This document shows positions 52,429 to 60,991 of a stretch of DNA of 64,000 bases, in pieces. Position 1 is the first letter of the stretch; each line of letters opens with the position of its first letter. The DNA is taken from assembly GCF_019511525.1 (NCBI RefSeq), contig NZ_JAEUAT010000020.1, forward strand, positions 1-64,000. Reading direction: 5' to 3'. The translations under genes and the position numbers were made by a program. Below the pieces are notes generated by a model. It saw only the letters and a list, made by a program, of their open reading frames with translations, was not told the origin of the DNA and did no database searches. This stretch comes from Rhizobium cauense. Lineage in GTDB: Bacteria; Pseudomonadota; Alphaproteobacteria; Rhizobiales; Rhizobiaceae.

Positions 52429-53634
52429 TCACTTTCGTCCCCAGGCCCCGTGGATCAGGGAAACGATCTCACCATTCACCGCGTTCAGGCTTTCCACCGC
52501 GCGTTCGTAAGTCGAGCGGGTGAACTGCGACTTCTCGATTTCGTAAAGGGTCTGCTTGGTGATACCTGCATCCGAGATGGCCGTGGATTTTACCATCTGG
52601 TTCTTCAGCATTCGCTTGTTGAACAGCGCTTGGAGAAAGCCAACCATCTGCGCTTGCGGCTGGTCCGTGGGCTCATAGCGCGTCACAAGATAACGAAACC
52701 ATTTCAGCTTGACCGAAGCACCTGCTCCCTTGATTGATTCCAGGATTCCCCCCAGCATCAACAGAAACTGGGACATCGACATCACGTCCAGCATCTGTGG
52801 GTGGACGGTGATCAGCACAGCTGTGGAAGCACTGAGCGCTGTAAGCGTGAGGTAGCCAAGCTGGGGAGGGCAATCGATGACAACAACGTCATACTGTGCG
52901 TCCACTTCCTTGAGCGCTTGCGAAATTCGGGTGAAGAAGAGCTTGCCTTCCGTTTGGTTCTTGCTTGATGCGGCCAGCGGGGTTTCATATTCATACTCCT
53001 GCAGCTCAAGGTTTGCCGGAACAATATCCAGTCCCGGAAAATTGGTCGGCCGGATCAGCTCCGTGATCGACTTGCGCTCACTGTCATAGCGAAGCGCTTC
53101 GTAGAGCGACGGATTGCGGTCAAGCTCTGGCTGAATCCCATGTAGGGACGTCAGTGACGCCTGGGGGTCGAGATCGATTGCCAGGACGCGGTGCCCGGTC
53201 AGGGCGAGGTACTGCGCAAGATGTGCCGCAGACGTTGTCTTTCCCGAGCCCCCCTTGAAGTTGACAACAGAGATGACCTGCAGCTCTTCGCCGTTGCGGC
53301 GGTGCGGGACATATTTTTTGAAATCGGAACGACCGTGCTTGTCGAGGTAGCGACGCAGATCCATCATTTGACCCGCCGTATAGGTGCGGCGTCCCGAACC
53401 CGACACCTGAGGCGCAGGGCCTTTTCCTTCGAGATGGAGCTTTTTGATATGGTTTTGGGTTACCCCGAGATACTCTGCCACTTCTGCCAGGGAGAACTGC
53501 CGCAGACCCTTCAAGGCGTGCGGAGGGTATTGCTCGAGCCGGAGCAGATTTAACTTGTCGGAGATCAACTCGCCCTGCTCAAGGATTTCCTTGTCGAATT
53601 CGAGATCTTCGAGGAAGACTGGTGCCATGTTCAT
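52429..53634 (-). CDS. repA: Plasmid partition ATPase RepA (ParA-like)
   Basis: 401 residues. N-terminal MerR-like helix-turn-helix (AEVAEYLGVTQNHIKKLH), deviant Walker A in NFKGGSGKTTSAAHLAQYL, Walker A' IDLDPQASLTSL, and Walker B VVIDCPPQL. Drives plasmid segregation and represses the repABC promoter with RepB. First gene of the operon; ATG 53634 or 53628. Confidence 0.96.
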   Translation of the reverse strand: MNMAPVFLEDLEFDKEILEQGELISDKLNLLRLEQYPPHALKGLRQFSLAEVAEYLGVTQNHIKKLHLEGKGPAPQVSGSGRRTYTAGQMMDLRRYLDKHGRSDFKKYVPHRRNGEELQVISVVNFKGGSGKTTSAAHLAQYLALTGHRVLAIDLDPQASLTSLHGIQPELDRNPSLYEALRYDSERKSITELIRPTNFPGLDIVPANLELQEYEYETPLAASSKNQTEGKLFFTRISQALKEVDAQYDVVVIDCPPQLGYLTLTALSASTAVLITVHPQMLDVMSMSQFLLMLGGILESIKGAGASVKLKWFRYLVTRYEPTDQPQAQMVGFLQALFNKRMLKNQMVKSTAISDAGITKQTLYEIEKSQFTRSTYERAVESLNAVNGEIVSLIHGAWGRK

Positions 53635-53847
53635 ATCTTGCCATTTTCCGGAATAACGCTTTTCTCAAGCGATCTGCATCATAAGCGTGATTTAGATGCG
53701 ATTCTCCGGCGGGTGCAAGGAGTTTTTAGTTAACAAAGGCTTAATATGCCCAGTTCGACCTCAAAGGCGCTTAAATTGCGCGCTCGTGGGTACTGTAGAG
53801 GGTCAGGAAGCGAATCAACTCACTGATTTTCTGTGCTATTTTGGCAG
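53635..53847 (-). promoter_or_regulatory. repABC promoter/operator region
   Basis: About 210 bp upstream of repA, A+T-richer than its surroundings, with no other gene. A single promoter cannot be fixed by eye; by position it must hold the repABC promoter autoregulated by RepA/RepB. Confidence 0.5.
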
Positions 53848-53865
53848 TTTGCACGGCTGTCAAAA
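53848..53865 (+). promoter_or_regulatory. Candidate parS (partition) site, copy 2
   Basis: Exact second copy of the 18-mer at 52408-52425, about 215 bp upstream of the repA start, followed by a T-rich run. Confidence 0.6.
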
Positions 53866-54080
53866 TCTTTTTTGCCGAATCAGCAAGCGCGAGTTCCGGT
53901 TGTCCACCGGATTGAAGAAACTGGCGGGGCAGATGCTTGCGGGGAAGCCGTCGCTCTCGCGGTTTGTGTCACCATGTCAGGGGCGGATCTACCAGGTACG
54001 CGATGCGTTCGCTGCTGCCTATCATTGTGGGTAGCAGAGGATGGCGCTTCCAGACGCCATCCCAGAGCGTGCACGCGACA
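53866..54080. other. Short region without recognised gene
   Basis: A plus-strand frame ending at 54034 shows FRLSTGLKKLAGQMLAGKPS, which looks protein-like but has no start of its own after the repA promoter; it may be a remnant of another gene. Nothing else is seen. Confidence 0.35.
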
Positions 54081-54377
54081 TCAGTTGTTGTTGTCTGCGC
54101 AGGTGTCCTCGGCGTTCTGAGTGTTGCTGTTGCCGCCTTGGGTCTGCAGGGAGCCTTTCCCGGCTACCGACTTGCAGTTTTCTTTGTTGAAGTTTTGAGT
54201 CGTGCTGCCGGTCGTCGACTTATCGACCTTCTTCATCTTCATGCCGTTCGTGGTAGACGACGCATCACCATGGTTCTTGTCCATCGTAGAGCCCGCGGGC
54301 GCCGGGTTTGATTGCGCAAAGACCGAAGTGGCTAGACCAATCGCGAGAAGTGAAGTGGCGATGATTTTCACAGACAT
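54081..54377 (-). CDS. Small secreted protein, paralogue of 41364-41702
   Basis: 98 residues: signal peptide (SVKIIATSLLAIGLATSVFA, cleavage before QSNPAP), low-complexity Ser/Thr/Lys-rich middle, two Cys near the end (ENCKSVAGKG and EDTCADNNN). Same plan as the protein at 41364-41702. ATG at 54377 behind GGAGGA. Periplasmic; unknown role. Confidence 0.8.
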   Translation of the reverse strand: MSVKIIATSLLAIGLATSVFAQSNPAPAGSTMDKNHGDASSTTNGMKMKKVDKSTTGSTTQNFNKENCKSVAGKGSLQTQGGNSNTQNAEDTCADNNN

Positions 54378-54419
54378 GTTATCCTCCGTGTTTGGTTGCT
54401 TGATTGCAACTAACACTGA

Positions 54420-54444
54420 AACGATGACCAATAGCCGTTGTTCC
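54420..54444 (-). promoter_or_regulatory. Sigma-EcfG-type promoter of secreted protein gene
   Basis: Minus strand GGAAC at 54444-54440 and GTT at 54422-54420 (N18 to TT), 43 bp before the ATG at 54377. Confidence 0.75.
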
Positions 54445-54990
54445 GCCCGCATCTCGGGCGCCAACCTCAATTGTCGCCTCATCCTCAGATCGCCGTCAAG
54501 AACCCGCTCAACCGAAGGCAGGATCAGAAATGGCATTGTTTAAATCGACCTCTATACCGCCTTAGATGAAGGGGAGGGAACGTCGTCGGGGCCTACGGAG
54601 AGCTGATCGCATTCCGACACGGTTGATGCTGATCCGGTCGTTGAGCTGAATTCTGCCCTGGCTGAATTTTTTCGGGAGAAGGTAACGTCCAGAACGCGAA
54701 CGCAGGAGGCTGAATGACGGATTGCAGTCACGTCTTGTGTAGATCAGCGTCCAACTCTCTCCGAAGCGCCGCCGACAAGCAGCGTGGTTGAGCGCAGCAC
54801 GTCTGAGACACTCGCGCTAAATATCCCCTACGATCGACGCCTATGTGGCTGCCGCGCCGTGATGCATTGGCCTCAAGCAGCGACGAACGGCTTGCTGTAA
54901 AGTCTTATACCTGTCGCGTCGAGCACAGACTAAGAGGAATGCAAGTTAGCAGGTGCGGGAGATGTGTTCTGGCAGCGATATCGCCACAGC
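54445..54990. other. Region without recognised gene
   Basis: About 545 bp. Only short weak frames; no repeats or RNA gene noticed. Confidence 0.4.
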
Positions 54991-55212
54991 TCACTCGTGA
55001 GCCTCGGGGTCGAGCCCGTCAAAGACTTCTAGAAGCGCCTCTACTATCGCACTACCGAGCGCATTACCGCTTTCTGCTATGGCCTTCTCATCCATGTCTC
55101 GCGCAGCTAGCGCCAAATTTCCACCTTGCTCTGTAACAATAGCTCGCGCCCGCTCGATAGCCCATTGGGCAAAGTCGTTCCGGTTTTCAATTGTGACCGT
55201 CTCAGCTTCCAT
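54991..55212 (-). CDS. Hypothetical 73-residue acidic protein
   Basis: Helical and acidic (NDFAQWAIERARAIVTEQGG, then SAIVEALLEVFDGLDPEAHE). ATG at 55212 follows GAGGAA. No family recognised. No upstream stress box. Confidence 0.6.
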   Translation of the reverse strand: MEAETVTIENRNDFAQWAIERARAIVTEQGGNLALAARDMDEKAIAESGNALGSAIVEALLEVFDGLDPEAHE

Positions 55213-56421
55213 ATGGGTTCCTCCCCAGACTCATAGCAACGCGCCCAAGGCGGCGGGCACTGTGGTTGCGTACGGCTATCTGAATTGCGTATGTCCATCA
55301 ACGATAAACCGTGACCGGTTTGACCTTCAGCTATTTCAACGGCGGAGAAGTGTGCGAGCTGATCGCGAATTCTGATTGCTCCCCTTCTCCAAGAGAGAGT
55401 GGTTCAAGTTCACTTTCGTCACTCTCCCGGTAGGTCCAGGCGGTAGTCGTATTGACATCATTGATCAGGGGCGGCGCGACTAACAGCTCGCGGTACGAAC
55501 CCTGCACGAGAGCAATCAAGGGGAGGGGCTTGTCGTTTCGCGAGAAATGCGTGGCTGTAGTCTAACGCCACAGCACTGCAATACGGTGCGCTGCGACGTA
55601 AAGGTCGCCTGTTAAGTCTCGGGCCGCAACGAGCGCCTCATATTGCGGCTAAGAGTCACGTTGGTAGAGTACACTGGGACGGCTCGTGCGACGAGCTGAG
55701 CGAGAATGGTGCCGGCAGTGCTGACGTCGTCTTTAGGTCTTACGCCGCCCTTGCCTTTGAGCCACAGCGTCGGGGGCGACGCTGATGCTCTAGGCTGCTG
55801 TCCGCCGATCGCCACCCACTGAAAGCAATGGATGACTTTTGCTAGGAACCACAGGTCGAAGAGCATCGGCGCCTTCCTGGAATGCGAACCCCTAAAATCA
55901 ATGCGAGACAAAATGAAAGTGTCCTTCTCCGCGACTACGCTGTAGATGACGTGTGCTTGGTCAAATGAGGGCCTCTGGTTGACAAACCTGAATGGTGCAT
56001 ATGTAAAGGAAGTGATGGTCGAATTAGCTTCCCTGAATGCCGGATAAGGATTTCCGTTGAGGCGGTTACGGTTTGTTCGAGTTGACAACCAGGACCCCAA
56101 ATCGGAGGGGCCAGGTCGTCTTTGGGATTCGGCGCTATCAGATCCCCAAGCGTCTTGCGATAAGGGCGATTACGCGGCTGGACAAGCAATCACGACAGCG
56201 CTGATACTTCAAGGTGGGTTCCACCCTAGCGGTCCGAACGTCTCCACCGGGACAATGCGCGTTTGCGCTCAGACACCAATTGCTTTTGCACATGGCGCTC
56301 ATTGGCAGCAAAGCGCAGCAGATGGCCCTCACTCTTCCCCACAAAGGGCGCCACATGGCCCCTTACAGCGAAACATGTAGACCCTGGCGAAGGGCCGCCG
56401 CCTTCCGAGAACCTGCCAACA
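55213..56421. other. 1.2-kb region without convincing gene
   Basis: Several overlapping frames on both strands, the longest 162 codons on the minus strand (55612-56100), none with recognisable domain, good start site or clean composition. Probably decayed or non-coding sequence. Confidence 0.4.
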
Positions 56422-56616
56422 TCATGCAGCGATGATGAAGGATATCATCGCGATTGCGCAGGCCGCCCCGGCAATGTTGAAACCGAGTGAAACGAAATCG
56501 CTCATCTGTTGCCAGTGATGCCGGTAAAGCTCGGTGGTGCCGAAAACTGCGACGGCTCCGCCCAGCATCCAACAAGCCATCGCTAACGTCCCGAAAACCA
56601 AAGCTAGATTAATCAT
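56422..56616 (-). CDS. Small two-span membrane protein, paralogue of 20744-20947
   Basis: 64 residues, two hydrophobic segments (LVFGTLAMACWMLGGAVAVF and GFNIAGAACAIAMISFIIAA) separated by a polar loop with TELYRHHWQQ. Same layout and motifs as the first gene of the DUF2243 operon, but here it stands alone. ATG at 56616 follows AGGAACGG. Confidence 0.72.
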   Translation of the reverse strand: MINLALVFGTLAMACWMLGGAVAVFGTTELYRHHWQQMSDFVSLGFNIAGAACAIAMISFIIAA

Positions 56617-56644
56617 TGCACCGTTCCTGTTTTTGCGCCGATCC

Positions 56645-56669
56645 AACCGGCACAATTCTCATTTGTTCC
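56645..56669 (-). promoter_or_regulatory. Sigma-EcfG-type promoter of two-span membrane protein gene
   Basis: Minus strand GGAAC at 56669-56665 and GTT at 56647-56645 (N18 to TT), 29 bp before the ATG at 56616. Confidence 0.75.
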
Positions 56670-57108
56670 AGCCGGTCTTCGCTCACGCCAACCCGCGTTC
56701 CGGAGCCGGGAGACCTCGGTGTCCGATGCTTGACGCTTCAGGGTACTTCCACAGCAAACCCTTCCCCGCGGTTTCACTTCACGCCTACGATTGGGACCAC
56801 CAAATTGCCCGATCCTGCTTCTGCTGGCTGGCAAGCGCGCACGGTCCTTGGCGTTCCTCTAGCAATCTTCCTTCTTTTGATCGTGGCAGCTCCCTTAAAC
56901 CCAGAGAAAGCATTGGGAACCTAACATGTGCAATCGCGTTGGCGGGAAGCGCTTGTGCAGTAGTGTAACTAGCCCGATCGCCGACTAAAGCGAAAACCAT
57001 CGAGGCATTTTGCACAAGCATCCTTGTGCTGCTGCCGCAGCCAGCTGAGACGTGTTGCGTCGCGATGATTTAATCGCGCGAGAAGACAGTCGCGCATGGT
57101 CCGCGAAG
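56670..57108. other. Region without recognised gene
   Basis: About 440 bp. Overlapping plus and minus frames lack ribosome binding sites and domains; nothing else noticed. Confidence 0.4.
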
Positions 57109-57318
57109 CTAGGTCTCCCGGTCTAGGTCGCCGTTCGCAAACATACGCCGACCGGTCGAAGTCGGGGCGGTCTTTTTTTCAGGCTGAGTTTCAGAAGCGA
57201 CATCGTCTTTAGGCTTACCGCGACCTTTGCCTTTTTCGGACCGTTTCAGTTCCCGCTCGATCGTGTCACGGTCGCCTTCGCTCGGTTCTTTCGGGAACTT
57301 GTCTGAGAAATCGCTCAT
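57109..57318 (-). CDS. Small hydrophilic charged protein
   Basis: 69 residues, highly charged and probably disordered (DRDTIERELKRSEKGKGRGK then PKDDVASETQPEKKTAP). ATG at 57318 behind GAGAGGAAAA. No family recognised; resembles other hydrophilic proteins of the window in composition. Confidence 0.65.
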   Translation of the reverse strand: MSDFSDKFPKEPSEGDRDTIERELKRSEKGKGRGKPKDDVASETQPEKKTAPTSTGRRMFANGDLDRET

Positions 57319-57362
57319 TTGTTTTCCTCTCTGCCCGGAGGGGCTCGCACTTCAAGACCAAT

Positions 57363-57551
57363 TCACTTGTCATCCTCGCTGTCAGGAAGCGTAGTTACGA
57401 CCGTTCTGGCACGGCCTTTGGACACCATCACATCTTCTTGAACGCCGTTTCTGTTCAAGTCGATTTGTTCGAGGTCCAGCGTCTTTGGCGCCGACTTTTT
57501 CCTTATGATTGCCGGGGCGTGAAGCTGGTTTTCATGCTTTTCCTTGCTCAC
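57363..57551 (-). CDS. Hypothetical 62-residue protein
   Basis: Basic then acidic short protein (APKTLDLEQIDLNRNGVQED, ending PDSEDDK). GTG at 57551 has a well-spaced GGAG; ATG at 57563 is the alternative. It lies 44 bp upstream of the 69-residue gene on the same strand and may form an operon with it. Confidence 0.55.
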   Translation of the reverse strand: MSKEKHENQLHAPAIIRKKSAPKTLDLEQIDLNRNGVQEDVMVSKGRARTVVTTLPDSEDDK

Positions 57552-57879
57552 TTGCAACTCCATTTCGAAAACGATGACTGAGTGCGTTGGTTCACCTCCA
57601 ACCAGGTCTCGCCGCCGCCGTGCCGGCATGATCCTTGTTCGTCTGCCCTATTCGCACCTTTAGCGTGGGGATCAATCCGAAACGCCGCGGTCGTCGTTGT
57701 GCGTAAGATCTGCTTCTCCAACCATTGTGTTGGAATTCGCCATCGCTATCTGCATCAGGCCCGCCCAACTACTTCAGGAGGTACATGTTCCCCAAGGGCG
57801 GATAGGACGGGCGGTATTGCATCAGCTGTGGCGCTCTTCCCTTGCACCTCGTCACATCAAGAGGACGGCCCAGAAATGC
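57552..57879. other. Intergenic region without recognised gene
   Basis: About 330 bp between two minus-strand genes; no supportable coding frame, hairpin or promoter seen. Confidence 0.4.
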
Positions 57880-58392
57880 TTAGACTTTGGCCGTCTCGCC
57901 AGCTTCGCGCAGGCGAAGAAATTTGGTTGTGAGGGTGACGATATTCTCGTCAAGCCATTTAGCCATTGCAACCTCCTCGGAAAGGTTGGCCTGCAATAAG
58001 AGGGCGGCGGCGTTGTGCCCGCCGGCCTCAGCCAAAGTCAGCAATGATTTGTATGCAGCGATCTCAAAGTTCTCAAACGCGAAGTTGGCGAAAGAATCTT
58101 TCAAAATTTCGTCGCCTGCCACCGTGTGGCTCATTGCGGCCATTGCTCCGGTTAGTGACAAAGCCATATCCTTGATCGTTGAAGGGTTCTCATCGAGGCC
58201 AGCGAGCATTTCCTCGATACGCACTATTTGCCCTTCCGTCTCGCGGAGGTGCTGCTCTAGCTTCGTCGCTACCTCCGGATAATTTTCAATCCGGGAAAGC
58301 TGCGGCTTCATAATGCTCAACGCTTGGCTCTCCATGGCATGTGCGTTCTTGAGGCCTATTACAAAGATTTCACGGGTCTCGTGATGTAACAT
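57880..58392 (-). CDS. YciF/DUF892-like ferritin-fold protein
   Basis: 170 residues of the YciE/YciF type: four-helix bundle with MLHHETREIFVIGLKNAHAM and MESQALSIMKPQ at the start, KLEQHLRETEGQIVRIEEML, and FENFEIAAYKSLLTLAEAGG. Conserved Glu/His residues (E in ETEGQ, E in FENFE, E in LSEEVAMA) could bind iron. Family members are stress-induced in many bacteria. ATG at 58392 behind GGAGGA. Confidence 0.88.
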   Translation of the reverse strand: MLHHETREIFVIGLKNAHAMESQALSIMKPQLSRIENYPEVATKLEQHLRETEGQIVRIEEMLAGLDENPSTIKDMALSLTGAMAAMSHTVAGDEILKDSFANFAFENFEIAAYKSLLTLAEAGGHNAAALLLQANLSEEVAMAKWLDENIVTLTTKFLRLREAGETAKV

Positions 58393-58419
58393 CGGCGTTC
58401 CTCCAAGTTTGACCAGCCG

Positions 58420-58444
58420 AACCCCGGACCCCGTCTTTAGTTCC
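58420..58444 (-). promoter_or_regulatory. Sigma-EcfG-type promoter of YciF-like gene
   Basis: Minus strand GGAAC at 58444-58440 and GTT at 58422-58420 (N18 to TT), 28 bp before the ATG at 58392. Confidence 0.78.
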
Positions 58445-58592
58445 AGGTTTGAAGAGGTCGGCCGGGCACGAGCGGCGTGAAGCGCGGTTTGCCTCTCCGA
58501 ATTGCTGGGTAATCCGACATCTCCAGCAGCTCCGAGGATTCAAGGTTACTGGAGACTTGAACACCGGTAATGCCAGCTTGGTGCCACTTCGT

Positions 58593-58976
58593 TCAGATCT
58601 TCGCGCTCTCGAACATCATAAGCAGGATTGCGAACACGCAGACCGTACATATTGCCCATGTGAAGGCTGAGTTGAGGAAAAGGAGCGCTAGCTTCGACAG
58701 ATGACCATGAACGTAATCCTCAATGATTGCCCGCATTCCGATGTCCATGTGGATGGCGCTGAGGATAATGAAGCCTAAAAGCGCGGGCCCGATCCAGAAG
58801 CTGCCGATGGACGCAATCACAAATTCGCGGTCGCGACCGAAGAGGAAGATGCCAATGCCGATGATGTACGGCGTGAGCAGCCCGAGAGCGAGGCCAGAAG
58901 CCTGTTTCCAGACGTAGGCTGCCGTTCCACCCTTTGCCGATCCTAAGCCTCGAACACGTCCAAGCGGTGTAGTCAT
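58593..58976 (-). CDS. Orphan SdhD-like membrane anchor
   Basis: 127 residues with three membrane segments. The N-terminus TPLGRVRGLGSAKGGTAAYV and the stretch AIHMDIGMRAIIEDYVHG match the SdhD subunit of alphaproteobacterial succinate dehydrogenase, including the haem-ligand-type His and the quinone-site Asp-Tyr. No sdhC, sdhA or sdhB is near, so it is an isolated copy. It could replace the chromosomal SdhD in an alternative complex II, or have a new partner. ATG at 58976 behind GGGAGG. Confidence 0.8.
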   Translation of the reverse strand: MTTPLGRVRGLGSAKGGTAAYVWKQASGLALGLLTPYIIGIGIFLFGRDREFVIASIGSFWIGPALLGFIILSAIHMDIGMRAIIEDYVHGHLSKLALLFLNSAFTWAICTVCVFAILLMMFESAKI

Positions 58977-59460
58977 TGGTTGCCTCCCGCCAAAACTACA
59001 ATTCAAGAATTAGGCGCTTCATCGCGAGATCAGTCAATCACGGACTTGTCGCGGGAGGCCTTGGTACGAAACTGACCCAGCCAAATATCGCGCCCGCGCG
59101 GGGTTCGATCAAGCCATGTCACGAAATAGTGGGGGCTCTCCGGACGGAGCCAAGTCCACAAAAGTAGCTTCCACAGCGAACGTCAGGAAACCTCGCTCGC
59201 GAGCGCGATCTTTTGCGTATGCATTCGCCAAACCTGACTGGCAAAAGCTCCGGAGCCCTTGCCGCGGAACGATTGTGCAAAATGCTGGTTAGTTGCAGTA
59301 CGTCATCGCGCACAAAAGCAAAAGGCTGTGGCCTGCGCCGACGTGGAGGAGGGGATGAGCAGCCTTTCCTGACTAAGGTGTAGCGGCCAAACATGGGAAC
59401 ATTTGTCTGATCGTTTTGGTAGGCGTTGCTTCAGCTCGTCAAACTGCTGCGAAGAGGAGC
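58977..59460. other. Region without recognised gene
   Basis: About 480 bp. A GGAAC at 59396-59400 lacks a GTT at the right spacing. No supportable coding frame before 59461. Confidence 0.4.
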
Positions 59461-59736
59461 ATGAACATGACTGTGACGGAGTATAAGCGCTTTTACGAGG
59501 GGCTGCCAGAAAAGGGCGACCTGATAATAAAGTTCTATCGGTCCGGGGGGAAGATACGTGGCTTCGTTCGGACTGTAGCCGACCCGGGTGAGCATGATGC
59601 GATTTTTCCTGGTGAAGAAATGGAGCCGCATGCTGCGTTCGCAATCGCCGACACACATCGGCGCGACGGCGTCATCTGGGTGGAGCTTGTGGAAGACGTT
59701 GAATGGGATGATCGCTGGGGTCGCCTAAGCTACTGA
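59461..59736 (+). CDS. Hypothetical 91-residue protein
   Basis: Small alpha/beta protein, acidic, with LIIKFYRSGGKIRGFVRTV and a C-terminal VIWVELVEDVEWDDRWGRL. ATG 59461 follows GAAGAGGAG (59467 is the alternative). No family recognised. It converges on the Mn-catalase-like gene. Confidence 0.65.
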   Translation: MNMTVTEYKRFYEGLPEKGDLIIKFYRSGGKIRGFVRTVADPGEHDAIFPGEEMEPHAAFAIADTHRRDGVIWVELVEDVEWDDRWGRLSY

Positions 59737-59784
59737 ACTGGTTGTGCAGGGGTCGGCCGTCACCGGGCCGCCCCCTGCCGCCAA

Positions 59785-60609
59785 TTACAGCTGCTCGCTC
59801 TGCGCGCCGCTACCGGGTTTCGCGGGACCGAGATCCGGCTTTTCCCCCATTGGCTCTAGCGATAGCGTTGAAAGAGTTCCCTTGCCGTCGACGGAGCGGC
59901 CTTCCGACCAGCGGCCGGGAACGGGGGAGGAACCATCGGCTTGGAAGCCAAGATAAGCGTAGCTAAACTCCTGCAATTCCTTCTCCTGCGGAAAACTATT
60001 CGGAATGGGGAAGACGCCGCTCGAACCGCCCAGTTCCTCAAGCGCTGCCAGCCACTGGTTCTGGTGCATCGTGTCCCGGGCGATCAGATAGGAAAGCATT
60101 TCCTTCATGCCTGGATCGTTCGTCAAATTGAACAGTCGCACTGCCAAAACGCGGCCGGTGGATTCGGCTGTGACGTTTGCAGTCATGTCGGCGGCAATAT
60201 TTCCGCTCGCATAAATGTGAGACATGTTAAATGGGATACCGTCGGAGTCGACTGGCATCGCGGAGAGGCCTGCTGACAAGAGGTTTTTCATATTGAGCCC
60301 GCCAAGTACCGCGCTCGCAACGGGGTCGGCTGCGACCTCTTCCTTGATCGAGACCGGAGCGCCTTCCAGATTGAGTGCTACGGCGGTAGCCAGCATCTCG
60401 ATATGGCCTAGCTCTTCGGCCGCTGTATTCATTAGCAAGTCGCGAAACTTGGGGTCGCCGCGGGCGCCGCACGCCTGGAAGAAATATTGCATGGCAACGC
60501 GAATCTCGCCTTCGACCCCTCCGATTGCCTGCTGTAGAGCCCGTGCGAACAACGGGTCAGGCGTTTCCACGCGCACAGGAAACTGTAGCTTTCCATCAGT
60601 GTAAAACAT
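59785..60609 (-). CDS. Manganese catalase family protein
   Basis: 274 residues, ferritin-like four-helix fold with non-haem di-manganese site. Metal-ligand pattern visible: Glu in IGGVEGEIRVAMQYFFQACG, E-x-x-H in TAAEELGHIEML, Glu in TAESTGRVLAVRLF and E/H around ARDTMHQNQWLAALEEL. Detoxifies hydrogen peroxide in the cytoplasm. C-terminal extension of about 45 residues is Pro/Gly-rich. ATG at 60609 behind AGGAAG; an in-frame ATG at 60651 lies within the promoter. Confidence 0.92.
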   Translation of the reverse strand: MFYTDGKLQFPVRVETPDPLFARALQQAIGGVEGEIRVAMQYFFQACGARGDPKFRDLLMNTAAEELGHIEMLATAVALNLEGAPVSIKEEVAADPVASAVLGGLNMKNLLSAGLSAMPVDSDGIPFNMSHIYASGNIAADMTANVTAESTGRVLAVRLFNLTNDPGMKEMLSYLIARDTMHQNQWLAALEELGGSSGVFPIPNSFPQEKELQEFSYAYLGFQADGSSPVPGRWSEGRSVDGKGTLSTLSLEPMGEKPDLGPAKPGSGAQSEQL

Positions 60610-60642
60610 CGAGTCTTCCTTTTTTGAGATTGGAGGCCGCAC

Positions 60643-60667
60643 AACCTCCACACGCTAGCGATGTTCC
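60643..60667 (-). promoter_or_regulatory. Sigma-EcfG-type promoter of Mn-catalase gene
   Basis: Minus strand GGAAC at 60667-60663 and GTT at 60645-60643 (N18 to TT), 34 bp before the ATG at 60609. Confidence 0.78.
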
Positions 60668-60905
60668 CGCGGGTAGGATTCTCGTACGATTGCGCACAAT
60701 CGGCGCAACAGGTCGAGCAGGGATCCCCGGCGGGAGCACGCGCAGTTTGCTAGCGAGAGGCACCTTTCGTTGAGCTACGCCGTCCGCCGCGGTGGGCTCC
60801 GCACGAGCTGGTTTCCAGCCCTTGCACCAACCGCCTCACCGCGTGCCCTCGCAAGGGAGCCGTCTCCTTTCCAGCGGAGGTGATGCAGCTAGGGCAAATC
60901 AGATC
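60668..60905. other. Divergent intergenic region
   Basis: About 240 bp, G+C-rich, with no gene. I looked for a tRNA and saw no matching cloverleaf. Confidence 0.4.
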
Positions 60906-60930
60906 GGAACCTCAGCGAGGCACTTTAGTT
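60906..60930 (+). promoter_or_regulatory. Sigma-EcfG-type promoter of 87-residue gene and DUF1003 gene
   Basis: GGAAC at 60906-60910, GTT at 60928-60930 (N18 to TT), 62 bp before the ATG at 60992. Confidence 0.72.
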
Positions 60931-60991
60931 AGAGACGCAAGAGTGGAGAAGACCAGCGGGCTTGATAGCCCAATGATGGGAAGGAAAAACG

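Noticed and set aside
54991..55217. GTTCC at 55216 as a promoter of the 73-residue gene
   Set aside because: The start of transcription would fall inside the gene; the bases are part of its ribosome binding site region.
59396..59420. GGAAC upstream of the 91-residue gene as a stress promoter
   Set aside because: No GTT at N18 or N19 spacing; the T-run is too close.
60668..60905. Possible tRNA gene in the G+C-rich divergent region
   Set aside because: No cloverleaf with conserved T-loop bases could be drawn.
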